Counted from the stretch's first letter, positions 51,801 to 62,769 are shown. The stretch is 64,000 nt of DNA from Spongilla lacustris (GCA_949361645.1 OX442429.1:7559873-7623872), one strand, 5' to 3'. The notes: generated by a model from the letters alone, not told the origin. Numbers and translations: made by a program.

Positions 51801-52745
51801 TATTCCCTATACCCCCCTGGAGACGTGTAGGGGTGTATAATTAAACAATGGAATAGGCGAATTTTGTACTTCGTTGCAATGCAAGTCACTTGCAAAAGCT
51901 GTTTAGCTTCCATAATTGAGTACCAATTTCCAGGTACTGTATCACATAAATGTATAAAACTGCTTTCTTTCCAAATTAAATATATTTTGAAAATGCGGGG
52001 ACCATTTCAGTCCGCCTAATATGAGAAGTAGCGGTTGTTTTGACAATCACAACATACTGTAATCTATTGAATACACGTAGGTTTCAGCGTTGTATATAGA
52101 CTTAACATAGACCTAGATCTAGAGCTGCACATGTACATGAGTATACTACCAGTATACACGCACGCTCACAGTGACGCCAAACCTACGCCGGCTAATGATA
52201 TATTATGCGCAATATGTTTACATGTACAGGTGACGTGACGTGCTAGTTGGGCGTGGCCCGCCCTTCGCGTATTGGCGCCAATACGCGAAGGGTGGGCCAC
52301 GCCCAACTAGTGACGTGCATGTACATGTACACTGAGCTTTATATTATCTCTGCCACAACCAGTGATGCGCTCACATGACTCGTGTCCAATCAATATAGCC
52401 TACATGTACAATCACTGCTTACATGATGAGTTGAATTTACAGATACTCCACTTTTGATCAACCTCGCCACCTTGCGATTATCACCACTCTGTGCCGCCTC
52501 TTGAAGCTTCTGTTCGCGAAGCGTCTGTTCGTGAAGCATCTGTTCTCTATCTGAAGTTTTGAAACCACACTAGGGATCATATTCACTTTACGTACCAGTA
52601 CTGTACGTATACAGTACAAAAAACTGCTAAGCGTTACAACTCCAAATTCAATATCCCACGATACTGTTATCAAAATAGGCCTACATCATACGCCGATTGC
52701 AAATATCGTACCATCTCTTTTATTCTTCGACTTCTGTGCGAACAT
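45816..52745 (-). CDS. ANK-A: ankyrin-repeat protein with one repeat per exon (363 residues)
   Basis: Eleven exons join in frame: 52745-52712, 52550-52441, 51553-51449, 50642-50541, 49794-49690, 49373-49269, 48987-48886, 48355-48254, 47003-46902, 46231-46130, 45938-45816. Exon 1 encodes MFAQKSKNKRD. Exon 2 adds a charged EQMLHEQTLREQKL stretch and a half-repeat (LQEAAQSGDNRKVARLIKSG). Eight internal exons of 102 or 105 bp, all phase 0, each encode one ankyrin repeat of the form GYTPLHYAAxGGHTTCVE plus LLSTPGIDVNIKD. The final exon ends DVDIAFLMIFLKH. Ankyrin repeats bind other proteins; no enzymatic or membrane domain is present, so a specific role is unknown. Introns contain duplicated blocks and transposons. 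The assembled frame is fully open, arguing for a real gene. Not recognised as a named family. Confidence 0.78.
47190..47423 (-). pseudogene. Frameshifted copy of the conserved intronic ORF (see 55663-55896)
   Basis: Begins MSTTGPCTGTENIEKPFESY as in the ANK-B copy but shifts frame after DDNALENEEGE; the second frame then resumes VAMPEGYVKAVHFATC. A further partial relic lies at about 46,430-46,545. Confidence 0.55.
50878..51200 (+). pseudogene. Retrotransposon tail fragment, ANK-A copy
   Basis: Plus strand reads EVKQYIAKLKEATCPDTYAP, then VASQAEHKQGVKYAHLDHNH, FTPIVIE and, after a shift, LKFLKELGHLRLKLTSGEC. This resembles the region after the polymerase domain of some reverse-transcriptase elements (HxFTPxAxET..G followed by LGxRL). 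Broken by frameshifts. The same relic is at 60,352-60,670. Confidence 0.5.
51575..51870. mobile_element. GC-rich TIR element, copy 2 (left end lost)
   Basis: Interior of cccctggacaagcttctatt units and a C-run of about 22 bases (51,711-51,733). The right end ggtgtataattaaacaatgg matches the complete copy at 61,084-61,377; the left terminus is missing. Confidence 0.75.
52243..52310. repeat. 68-bp near-perfect palindrome
   Basis: Arms 52243-52276 and 52277-52310 are inverted with one mismatch and no loop, centred on TTGGCGCCAA. It lies in ANK-A intron 2 and is absent from the matching ANK-B intron. Confidence 0.93.
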
Positions 52746-52775
52746 CTTGTATTTATTTCCATATACACCATATAG

Positions 52776-53849
52776 CAGGGCCCGCGGAGGGTATTATAAA
52801 GTGGGGGGGCAGATTTCAGTTCTCATATGTTAGGAATCAAGTTGTAATCTAATATTCCTTCGCACCTCCCTGCATGTGAAAGGTATTCATAGAAACGCGC
52901 GTACAAATATACATGTAAGCCAAATGCACATTAATATCTCAGAGGCAACGTCATCCACAGGTCAATATTAGCAGCTGTTCTGTCGCTTTGAATCATGAAA
53001 GCTAGGTTGTAGTAGCTAAGTTATTGAATCTAATTTGATTCATGCATGCTTGCACGAAGCCACGTTTTCAGGCGACGAGCGGTCGAAAAAGGTCTTTCAC
53101 TATAACTGGATGCAATCTCCGAAATTAGGCCCTTATCACATTTGTAAAGGCTTTAAAATTTTGTGGAATGATTGAAATTCTCCACTTCGCAAATAACAAA
53201 TGCTGCATGGATCTTTATTTCGGGCAGTTCTTAATTTACTCACATACACGTATGGCAAAACACTTTATCATTAGTCTCATCGTAGAAGTTTCTACCTATA
53301 TCATTCGGATTAAGCATGGTTGAGATCGCATATATACACTGCGTGACAGAATGTATGTAGTATACATGTAGTGTTACGCATGCAGGCGCAGATATATGTA
53401 ATCGTTATAAAGTGTTTATATCAGTGCAGCTCTCTGTATATGAATATGTGTCTGCATATCGTTCATATGCAGAGTCTGCGTGGCACTGGCTATGCTAAAC
53501 TGCTGCTTACACGGAGGTTAGCCCATTGTGCATACGTAGCGGACCGGCCGGGCAATTCAGTAAAATTCGAATCAGTCAGTCCAATTATGTATATCGGTTG
53601 GCTATCTAAAAAACACAAGCAAATATATTTTTGAGTTTCCTTCGTCAAGCAAACAATCAACAAGCGTCGAAAGCACTGCACATGCAATAACAAAAGAACG
53701 ATGGTCTGCTGCAGATCGATGGAGCCGCCGCGCCAGCATGCGCGTACGCATGTATGCATCCATGATAATACATTCAACAAATTAACATTATCGGCCAAAA
53801 AAGTGGGGGGGCAGCAGCCCCCCTTGCCCCCCCGGCTCCGCGGGCCCTG
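52776..53849. mobile_element. 1,074-bp TIR element with TATAG target duplication
   Basis: Ends CAGGGCCCGCGGAG and CTCCGCGGGCCCTG, flanked on both sides by TATAG. CAGGG termini suggest a hAT-type non-autonomous element; a 5-bp duplication is known for some hAT groups. No transposase frame was seen. It sits 30 bp upstream of the ANK-A start codon, in a position where ANK-B has none. Confidence 0.85.
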
Positions 53850-53854
53850 TATAG

Positions 53855-54238
53855 GGCGTGCCAATAAAAAATCATTCTTGCATCATGGCGTAGGTTCTCA
53901 CCGTACATGGAATTATTGGGTGATATATATATATGGCGATATTTGTGACTCGGCACCCCTTTCCTACTATACTATACGCCAGTGAAAAAATTGATTGTCC
54001 TTAGCGATAAATAATTTAGTTACTAACTATAGCACTCAGCTAGCTTACCCCTCAGCAGCGTCGGCAAGATTAATGCCTGTTTTTCCTGACTCCATTCTTT
54101 AATTTGGCAGCCGCAACCAACTCAAAACGAATCCTAGACGATTCGAAATCCTCGCAAGTAATATGCGGAAGTGGAATGTTCACTTTCTCAGCCATATCGT
54201 ATGCGGACTATCCCACCAATTTGTGGCACTTATGCGTT

Positions 54239-54269
<31 letters not shown>

Positions 54270-55438
54270 ACAATTATTGTGTTTACGTAATTATTTAGTG
54301 CTCTTTATGCAAAGAGGGAGGGGGGTACTCACCCTTCCCACTTTCTTTTTACTAAATAACGGACGTAATCAATACTCCATGAAATGAAATAAAAAAAGGG
54401 GAGGGTGAGTTCCCCCTCCCTCCTTTAAAGAACACGAGTAAGGTTGATGAAAGTTGTACTGTATGCATGGTTAACGGTAAGATGCTGGTATCGTTGTGTT
54501 CATAGCTTGTTGTATGCTGCCCAAAGGTCCGACCGATAATCATATTATATAGTAGTTCCGTAATAAAGCAGGTGGTTGGGGTGAGGAAGCAAGAGGAACC
54601 TTTGCTCTACTGGCCACACGCTTGGCCTTTGGCTCTTCCTCATTTCGTAAAGCCAGGGTGATCAGTGACATGTTTGGAAGGCTAAATATCACCCTGGTTA
54701 GAGCCATAGCAAGGGCCATACTGGCTAGGAATGTGGTCCCTACTGACTTTAATTAAATAACATCTTGTTTTATTAATTAGTTATTATTTAGTGGTTATAG
54801 TTGTAAGTAAATAAACATACAAGCATTACATTACATAAACGCAATAATTACTGGGAGGATTTATAGGTGTTACTGATGACCTTCACGAACAGTGCTTTTT
54901 TTTTCACACATATGGTATATCGTGCCAATGATAATATATTATTTCTGATCGTTTCCTGCGAGTTAACAGTAGGCCCTACTGTAAACTATATTTCAATATG
55001 TAGAAGAGTTAAGAGACATTTTTTCGGCAGCCAAAAAAGAAGCGGAACCATCACCACTTAAAATAACATTTTAAAATCTTATAAGGACATCAGAGTGAGT
55101 CATATTGATTGGACATAGCCAAACCTAACCCTAATAAATAATTTACAGTTAGTAATCATTCAAGCCTTAGACCATGGGTTCTCAATGTTGTGGGCTCATG
55201 GTAGCTTTATTGGTCTTGCACACCCACAAATTAGACCAATTAATATGAGGACTGGAAGGGAAGTGAAGGTGTCCTTTGTTGAAGTACAAGATTGCTGAGT
55301 TGTTGATGTGGAGAGATGCAGGGGAGTGGATGTACATGTGCTTTAAGTGGACATGAGGGGTCTCCATTTTACAGTTACACGTAGCTATATCAAATGGAAT
55401 TGATCACTGCAAAAAATGGGAACACATAAAAATCTCTA
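53855..55438. other. Intergenic region between ANK-A and ANK-B
   Basis: Contains a C run (54,240-54,269), a retroelement-like fragment (54,570-54,745) and the duplicated 3' flank of ANK-B (55,090-55,380). No gene recognised. Confidence 0.6.
54570..54745 (+). pseudogene. Retroelement-like C-terminal fragment
   Basis: Reads ARGTFALLATRLAFGSSSF, then ARVISDMFGRLNITLVRAIA and RAILARNVVPTDFN before a stop. The RLNITLVRA..RA pattern resembles the end of some reverse-transcriptase ORFs. Identity is tentative. Confidence 0.4.
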
Positions 55439-58400
55439 TTACATTAGTAAAAAAACTGTCTGAAATGCAGCATCCACATCAATGCCAGGGGAAGAGAGGA
55501 GATGTTCCATACAAGTAGTATGACCATTCAGTGCAGCACGGTGTGATGGAGTATAACCCCACTGGGATGGGTACAATGAACATGGTGGGTACAATCATAC
55601 ATATATGTAAACAGATGTATACTAATGTAATGCAATCACCGAAGAGGAGGTTAACATGTACATCACAGCTGCTGGGATTGCTTTGGGGGCCAACATTTAA
55701 AGTCAATGTCTTCATTAAAGGTACAGGTAGCAAAATGTACAGCCTTGACATAGCCCTCAGGCGTGGCCACTCCCCCTCCCTCATGTTCTAATACATTATC
55801 ATCAGGAACAGGTCTGTGAAGGGAGCTAACATTTCTCAAACTGATATAACTTTCGAATGGTTTTTCAGTACCTGTACAGGGGCCTGTTGTGCTCATGATG
55901 AAGCTCTAGCATAACTCTGTCATATTGATCCTACATTCATATTTGCATTAAATTTGACACCTAAAGGGGCACCATATAAGTGATGCCCCCTCCCCTGCAT
56001 CTCAGATAATTAGTGCCCAGACCGCCACGACACTCGCTAAATAGTCTATAGTGGGATCGGGTGTTTTGCTAATTGTATTCATGACACTTCAAATCCTATA
56101 TAGAACCTAACTTAGGTCAGATATAAGCACAGTACTGGAATTTTAAATGGCCATGTATTGGCTTTCCCACCCCATGCAAAGTGTATGTAAGGTTTCTATA
56201 GCAAAGTCCTCATATGGACCAACAATTCAAATCCTTACCAGTGAAATGGAACAACTACACACTGTATTATTCATATACAGCAACATTCAATGGATCAACT
56301 CACCATATCCTTAATGTTCACATCAATACCAGGAGTGGCAAGGAGATGTTCCACACAAGTAGTATGACCTCCCTTTGCAGCATGGTGCAATGGAGTATAA
56401 CCATACTGGAGTGGGGTTCAGTCAACATGGACACGATATATTTAGTTCATGGTCATCAACATGGGTTTTCTAACATATATCTGCACACTATAGTTCTAAT
56501 GTACTACATCATTACTGACCAATGGCCAAGCATGCACATATAAGACCATTTTGCACAAACTGTCCCATATCACATACTGTGTGCAGAGCCATCGCCGCTG
56601 TACAAAAAGTGGTCCGGTTGTAGGTAATGGTGGATATGTAGGTGGAGCCACCCCGGGGAGGGTGCGGGAGGGGGGCACCGCCTAGCTAGAGGGTATGGGG
56701 GAGCGCCGTAAGGTCCCCCATTGGCCCCAGAAACCAATGGATATGTAGGTGGAGCCACCCCGGGGAGGGTGCGGGAGGGGGGCACCGCCTAGCTAGAGGG
56801 TATGGGGGAGCGCCGTAAGGTCCCCCATTGGCCCCAGAAACCAATGCTTTTTACGTTGTAAAACCCTCCAAAAACTACGCAATAAAAATGCAGTATGTAC
56901 AGAGCTGAACTCACCGTCTATTCATTTAGAAAATACAACACTGAGACACAATAGCCGCGACGTGTCTTACTAGAAAGAAGTTTAGTACATTTTACTCTCT
57001 TCTGTCAATATTTCCTTTATGTCCTATTTAACGCTCAACTAAATTATTAATATATAGCTTAATTATAGCATTCTATCATGGCTTGGCGCGCAAAGTGCAC
57101 AGTGAGTATGGCGCCGAAAGTGCTTCGTCCATGAAGCGGACTGGGGACGAGCCGGATCAATTTTTTAGTGCGACCCGTTTGATGTCTGGACAGCACTGCT
57201 GGTGCAATTTGACCCCAGAACCTATTGATACCATTGACGTACTTTGAAACGGCTCCCGTGTCGAGTTTTTTTTCCCCCAGTAAAGTTATCAACATATGTC
57301 ATAATCATGATATGTAGGCCCCTATCAGTTCAAGGCCCAATAAGATCCACGTGTATCCAATCCAGTAGGAATCTACGCTTGAAATTCTATACATACTGGC
57401 ACCATTCGCGTTCTTTGAAATGGTTTCTATCTCGTGTTCTTTACAAATAAAGGAAGAAGAAAAATGGTGCTATTCCGTCTGGGGAAGAGGGAAAACAGGA
57501 TCCCTTGAACCACACCGTTGTGTGACATCGAACAATCACTAAACTGCTCTTTTTTTTGACTTCTTGGTCGATACCGACAACTAGCTAAGTGATCCGATTG
57601 ATAGGAGTCCTGTTAGAAGCGGGTCCTGTTATTTATAATGACTTCATAATCCGGGTCAAATCCTATATGAGAGTTACTAACTCTCGATAGCAACTCATAT
57701 GGACCAACAATTCAAATCCTTACCAGTCAAATGAAACAACTACACACTGTACATGCATTATTCACTGATATACAGAAAACATTCAATGGACCAACTCACC
57801 TTATCCTTAATATTCAAATCAGTACCAGGAGTGGAAAGGAGATGTTCCACACAAGTAGTATAACCTCCAATGGCAGCGTAGTGTAATGGAGTATAACCAT
57901 ACTGGAGTGGGTACAATAGTTCAGTGACATGGTCATCAACATGGCCACTGATATCACTAAGGTGTATACTTGTACATGTATGCAGTAAGTATACAAACCA
58001 TATTATATTGTTCTTTATCTATCAAAACATTCAATGCACCAACTATATGTATTCAAGGAACACCAACTCACCACCTCATCCTTAATGTTCACAACAATAC
58101 CAGGAATGGAAAGGAGATGTTCCACACAAGTAGTATGACCTCCCCTTGCAGCAAGGTGTAATGGAGTATTACCATTCTGGAGTGGGTACAATAGTTCAGT
58201 CAACATGGTGGGTACAATGTACACATGTACATGTAGTACATGGTCATCAACATGGCCCACATCACAAGGGTGTACAAAGCATGCATAAAGTGGATACATA
58301 CATGGCTGATGGGGTTGAAAGAGTAGAGATGCATTATATGTTTTCAAGGTACGGTGGCCCGGTAGGTCGTGGCTGTCATGACGTGCACACATGCACATCT

Positions 58401-61400
58401 GGGATTTGCTGACGTGCACATGCGCGATTTGCGGATGTGCAATTATTTCCACGTGGTTGCAACGTGTTTGCCACGTGGAAACAATTGCACGTCAGCAAAT
58501 CGCGTACATGTATGTGCACGTCCGCAAATCCCAGATGTGCATGTGTGCACGTCATGACAGCCGCGACCTACCGGGCCACCGTATCAAGGGACACACTGAT
58601 CTTTGTGTGTAAGCTTAGAAGCAGCTGCTCTATGGTCTTGTTTTTGACATCACCATCCATATACAGGATAGTGTTCAGCACCAAACATATCATTATTATC
58701 ATTAAATAGACCAGCTCACCTTATCCTTAATGTTCACATCAATACCAGGAGTGGAAAGGAGATGTTCCACACAAGTAGTATCATCTCCCCCTGCAGCATG
58801 ATGTAATGGAGTACCACCATTCTGGAGTGGGTACAATAGTTCAGCCAACATGGTTGGTACAATGTACACATGTACAGGGCTGGTGAGAAGGGGGGGGGGG
58901 GGGGGGGGGTAAGCGGGGTTACCTATCCCGGGCCCCAAGATATAATAGGAGCCCCGCGGTCCAAAATTGTATTGTATTATGGCTAAACAGTGGTATGCAG
59001 TTTAAACGTACATGTACTACGGATGCATAAAACTTGCATTTGGCCAATGTCAAGGGGACCCCCCCTCCCACTCGTATTTCTAGGGCCTATGGGGCCCCCA
59101 AACGATCTGTTACCCTGGGCCTCACTATGGCTCTCACTGGCCCTGCTGACATGTACATGTAGTACATGGTCATCAACATGGCCTCTTCAAACATGAAGCC
59201 CTTAATGGACATGCACATACACGATATGTGAAAAGATGTAATCATTAATAAAGGGGAGGAGGAAGAGGAGGTTAACGTGTGCATCACAGCTGCTGGATGA
59301 TCAGTTTTGTCCTATTGGCCTCAGTTTATTATGGACAGCTGTGCAGACTATGTTATTCATACTCCCCTCCTCCTAGCCTAGCTGGGGCCCAAGGTTAAAG
59401 GCTGGGCCCTAGTGCCCAGACTTCACAGTTTGCACACAATATCATACCAGATGCCAGCAAGGCTGTGAGGTAGACTTGTAGAGTTTACTAAGAGAAATCA
59501 GGGATTTACTGCCATGTTTGAAAAAGGGGGTGAGCAAAAATATAATTCTTCCCTCCATACTGTTAAATAGCATGCATGCAGTTTTATCGGACCAGCCAGA
59601 TCATAAACCAGGTGGTGGGTTTGTCAAATTAGGAGCAAACCAGTGTGTAGGAGGTGAGAGTGACAATGTAGTATATATAGTCCGATCTATTTAATAAGCA
59701 TGCAGAAATTTGAGTATTGGCTTTTCCAATGGTTTCTATAGTAACTAATATGGACCAACAATTCAAACCCTTACCAGTCAAATGGACCAACTACACACTG
59801 TATTATTCATATACAGCAACATTCAATGGACCAACTCACATCATTCTTAATGTTCACATCAATACCAGGAGTGGAAAGGAGACGTTCCACGCAAGCAGTA
59901 TGACCTCCCCATGCAGCATAGTGTAATGGAGTATTACCACGCTGGAGTGGGTACAATAGTTCAGCCAACATGGTGGGTACAATGTACACATGTACATGTA
60001 GTACATGGTCATCAATATGGCCCCTTCAAACATGAAGCCTCTGATTAGACGCAACATTATATGTGTGATATGTAAAAAGATTTACCATACATGGGGCCAT
60101 AGTTTGCAATCCCTAAAATTTTGGGGTGGGCGGCTACTAATTATATTCATGCCACTCACAGGTCAGGGGTGTATAAAGGTCGGCATACACGGGGCGACTT
60201 CTAGTCGATTTGTCGCATGCAACTCAAATGAATATGGACAAACGTTCCGCAAACCATCAGTAAACTAAACAATTACGGAACTTTTACCCATATTCATTCG
60301 AGTTGCATGTGACAAGTCAGCAGGAAGTCGCCCTGTGTATGCAGACCTTAAGGATGTAATCAGCATGGGGGATGAAGTGAAACAATATATAGCAAAACTA
60401 AAGGAAGCCACCTGCCCTGACACATATGCCCCGCCCTACTCAGTTATAGAGGCTGGGGGAGTGGCCAGCCAAGCAGAGCACAAACAAGGTGTGAAGTATG
60501 CACACCTGGACCACAACCATATATTCACACCAATAGCCATTGAGACTCCAGTAGTTTTTGGGTCAGACTGAGACTTTGAAATTTCTGAAGGAGCTTGGTC
60601 ATCATCACCTTAAACTGACATCAGGAGAATGCCGAGGATATTCTGCTTCTGTTATGACCAGCATTCAGTGGACCCGCATTCAGTGGAAGACTTTTTTTCT
60701 GTAACTTTGTACATGTACATGTGTATAATTAGTTGAGTATTTTAAATGTGTGTAGAATCAAGTTACTAATACCGTGTCTATAAAATTTAATTTTTAAAAA
60801 TAAAAACAAAAGTAGTTAATTGCCTTTAGACATAACTTCCCTTACGAAAAATAAAATAAAACCCCCGTTACCAGTCAACTACACACTGTATTATTCAACA
60901 ACATTCAGTGGACCAACTCACCCTATCCTTAATGTTGACATCAATACCAGGAGTGGTAAGGAGGTGTTCCACATGAGCAGTACGACCTTCCCTTGCAGCA
61001 AAGTGTAAAGGAGTATACTGGAGTGGATACAGTAGTTTAGAAGGTACACAAGTTAATGGACTCCATCCACACTTGAGGCATATTGGGCTATTCCATTATT
61101 TAACCGTACAGCTCTACAGATGACAATAACCCCCCTGGGGACTATTATATCTCGACCCCCTGGGACAGACTTGTAAATGCCCCCTGGACAAGCTTCTATT
61201 TTGTTCCACCCCCCTGGACAAGCTTCTATGTTGTTCCACTCCCCCCTGGACAAGCATCTATTATGCCTTCTAACCCCCTGGGACAGGCCTTTAAATGACC
61301 ACCCCCCCGGGTCATATTCCCTATACCCCCCCTGGACACATCTGTAGGGGTGTATAATTAAACAATGGAATAGCCCATTTTGTGCGTGACACGTATCACA

Positions 61401-62012
61401 AATGACGAAAAAGGTAGCCAAGGACATACAAATAGGACTAACCAACAACAAAACACGACGAACTGATCAATACGCACAACTGCCCGCGCACAAAAGGTGC
61501 ACAAGTGCTATGCGTCATGAAAATAATAGGCTAAATATTCTATTTTACGAATTTGCTTACAGATGTTCTCCTAGACCTACGTATGTGAAGCGCTTTAGAG
61601 TAGGTAACAAGACACCAAAACCTACCGAACTGCAGATACGAACGATTTCGAACCTATCAGGAGGTGTTATGCGGAGTACTCGTTTCCAATCAATATAGCC
61701 AGAGATGTGTATCTATATATTATCTCTGATATGGCCTACATGTACAATCACTGCTTACCGGATGAGTTAAATTTACAGATACTACACTTTTCGCCACCTC
61801 GCCAATATCACCACTCTGTGCCGCATCTCGAAGCTTCTTTTCTCCATCTGAAGTTTTGAAACCATACTAGGGATCATATTCACTTTACGTACCAGTACTA
61901 AACTGCTAGGCACAACTCCAAGTTCAATACCCCCACGATACTGTTATCAAATCAAAATAGGCCTACATCATACGCCAATTGCAAATATCGTACCGTCTCT
62001 CTTAGTAAACAT
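55439..62012 (-). CDS. ANK-B: tandem paralog of ANK-A (273 residues)
   Basis: Nine exons join in frame: 62012-61994, 61847-61777, 61017-60922, 59941-59840, 58821-58720, 58176-58072, 57901-57800, 56405-56304, 55561-55439. Exon 1 encodes MFTKRD; exon 2 gives DGEKKLRDAAQSGDIGEVAK and lacks the EQ-rich stretch of ANK-A. Six internal ankyrin exons follow; the first is trimmed to 96 bp (two codons lost before YTPLHFAA) and so has an incomplete first turn. The 123-bp terminal exon matches that of ANK-A in length and position. Two ankyrin exons of ANK-A (46130, 46902) have no equivalent. Intron 2 of ANK-B holds a complete GC-rich TIR element. Open frame through all junctions supports function; none is known. 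Confidence 0.75.
55663..55896 (-). other. Conserved 77-codon ORF in the last intron of ANK-B
   Basis: An intact frame begins MSTTGPCTGTEKPFESYISL and contains NVSSLHRPVPDDN and VATPEGYVKAVHFATC, ending KQSQQL. A frameshifted copy is at 47,190-47,423 and a third relic near 46,430. It could be an alternative terminal exon of the ANK genes or part of an unrecognised element. Confidence 0.45.
56642..56835. repeat. 97-bp tandem duplication, two copies
   Basis: Two adjacent copies of ggatatgtaggtggagccac ... ggccccagaaaccaat. The inner segment tatgggggagcgc recurs at about 62,115, showing a dispersed GC-rich repeat. Confidence 0.93.
58350..58583. mobile_element. 234-bp foldback MITE with TCAAGG target duplication
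   Basis: Ends TACGGTGGCCCGGTAGG and its inverse; arms of about 115 bp pair along most of the element. TCAAGG flanks both sides. The paralogous sequence at 49,555-49,570 (ttttcaagggacaca) is the uninterrupted site. Confidence 0.93.
60177..60348. mobile_element. 172-bp PIF/Harbinger-type MITE with TAA target duplication
   Basis: Ends AGGTCGGCATACACGGGGCG and the inverse of AGGTCTGCATACACAGGGCG; TAA on both sides. The ANK-A copy at about 50,862-50,875 (gtgtaaagggatgtaatc) lacks it. TAA duplications are typical of PIF/Harbinger elements. Confidence 0.88.
60352..60670 (+). pseudogene. Retrotransposon tail fragment, ANK-B copy
   Basis: Same relic as at 50,878: MGDEVKQYIAKLKEATCPDT, VASQAEHKQGVKYAHLDHNH, IFTPIAIETPVVFGSD, then a stop. 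It was present before the segmental duplication. Confidence 0.5.
61084..61377. mobile_element. GC-rich TIR element, copy 3 (complete)
   Basis: Ends TGGGCTATTCCATT and AATGGAATAGCCCA; the interior contains four or five units of cccctggacaagcttctatt. Both ends include ctctacagatg/catctgtagggg as inner inverted sequence. Confidence 0.85.
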
Positions 62013-62039
62013 CTTGCATGGCCGGAGACAAGTTTTGAG

Positions 62040-62180
62040 ATTTGGGGGGGCTTAGTTCAGGAGCGGATCCAGAATTTGCGGGTGAGGCGGGGCCCGCCTA
62101 CTCTCAGCTAGGGGGTATGGGGGAGCGCTGTAAGCTCCCCCATCGGGGTCTGGGGCTCCGCCCCAGCTGCTTTGCAACTT
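62040..62180. repeat. GC-rich dispersed repeat
   Basis: Runs from ttggggggg through tatgggggagcgctgtaagc to ggctccgccccagct. The inner part resembles the 97-bp repeats at 56,642. Confidence 0.6.
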
Positions 62181-62462
62181 TCGCACTTTTCAAGTCTCAA
62201 AACAATTGCGTAGAAACATGCTAAAAACGTAAATGCGAGAAAAAAATAATTACTTGCTCCAGACCTACTTTCATTATAGAACGGCATGACGATCGATATA
62301 CGGTATCCATACTTAAATATTCCGATCGATATATAGATCAGAATATTGAACTACATAGTGTGGGCTGGGACATTTACAATCCACCTGTACCTACCGCCAT
62401 TGGAAAAATTATTTGGCCAAGTAGCTCCACTGTACTGCTTAGTGCTCAGCTGATATCCATAG

Positions 62463-62750
62463 GGAGAAAAGCATTCCGCTCGTGCCACAATTAATGATTC
62501 TAATTGCATCAATCACGTTAACGTCGATTATAATAAGATTGCTAAGCGGTTATATGAACTTCAGAAGGGATTGGAAATTGGTGATGGTAAATACAATAAC
62601 GAGGGAATGATGGTGGTGAACAGAATGACAAGGAGACAGGTGGTAGTGATCGGATGGAGAAATGAATGTTGTACACGAGATTATGTTTTTGTGCCATGCA
62701 GATCTAGAGCACAGACATATTCAAACTATAAAAAGCACAACACAGTTTAA
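62463..62750 (+). other. 96-codon open frame without an early ATG
   Basis: Open between stops and reads DYNKIAKRLYELQKGLEIGD and VVVIGWRNECCTRDYVFVPC. Composition is protein-like but no family is recognised. It may be part of the transposon whose DDE relic follows. Confidence 0.3.
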
Positions 62751-62769
62751 TTGCCACGCATTACTCCTT

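Noticed and set aside
48135..59926. Many plus-strand 60-90 codon ORFs in the ankyrin region
   Set aside because: They are antisense to ankyrin exons and recur only because those exons and their introns are duplicated.
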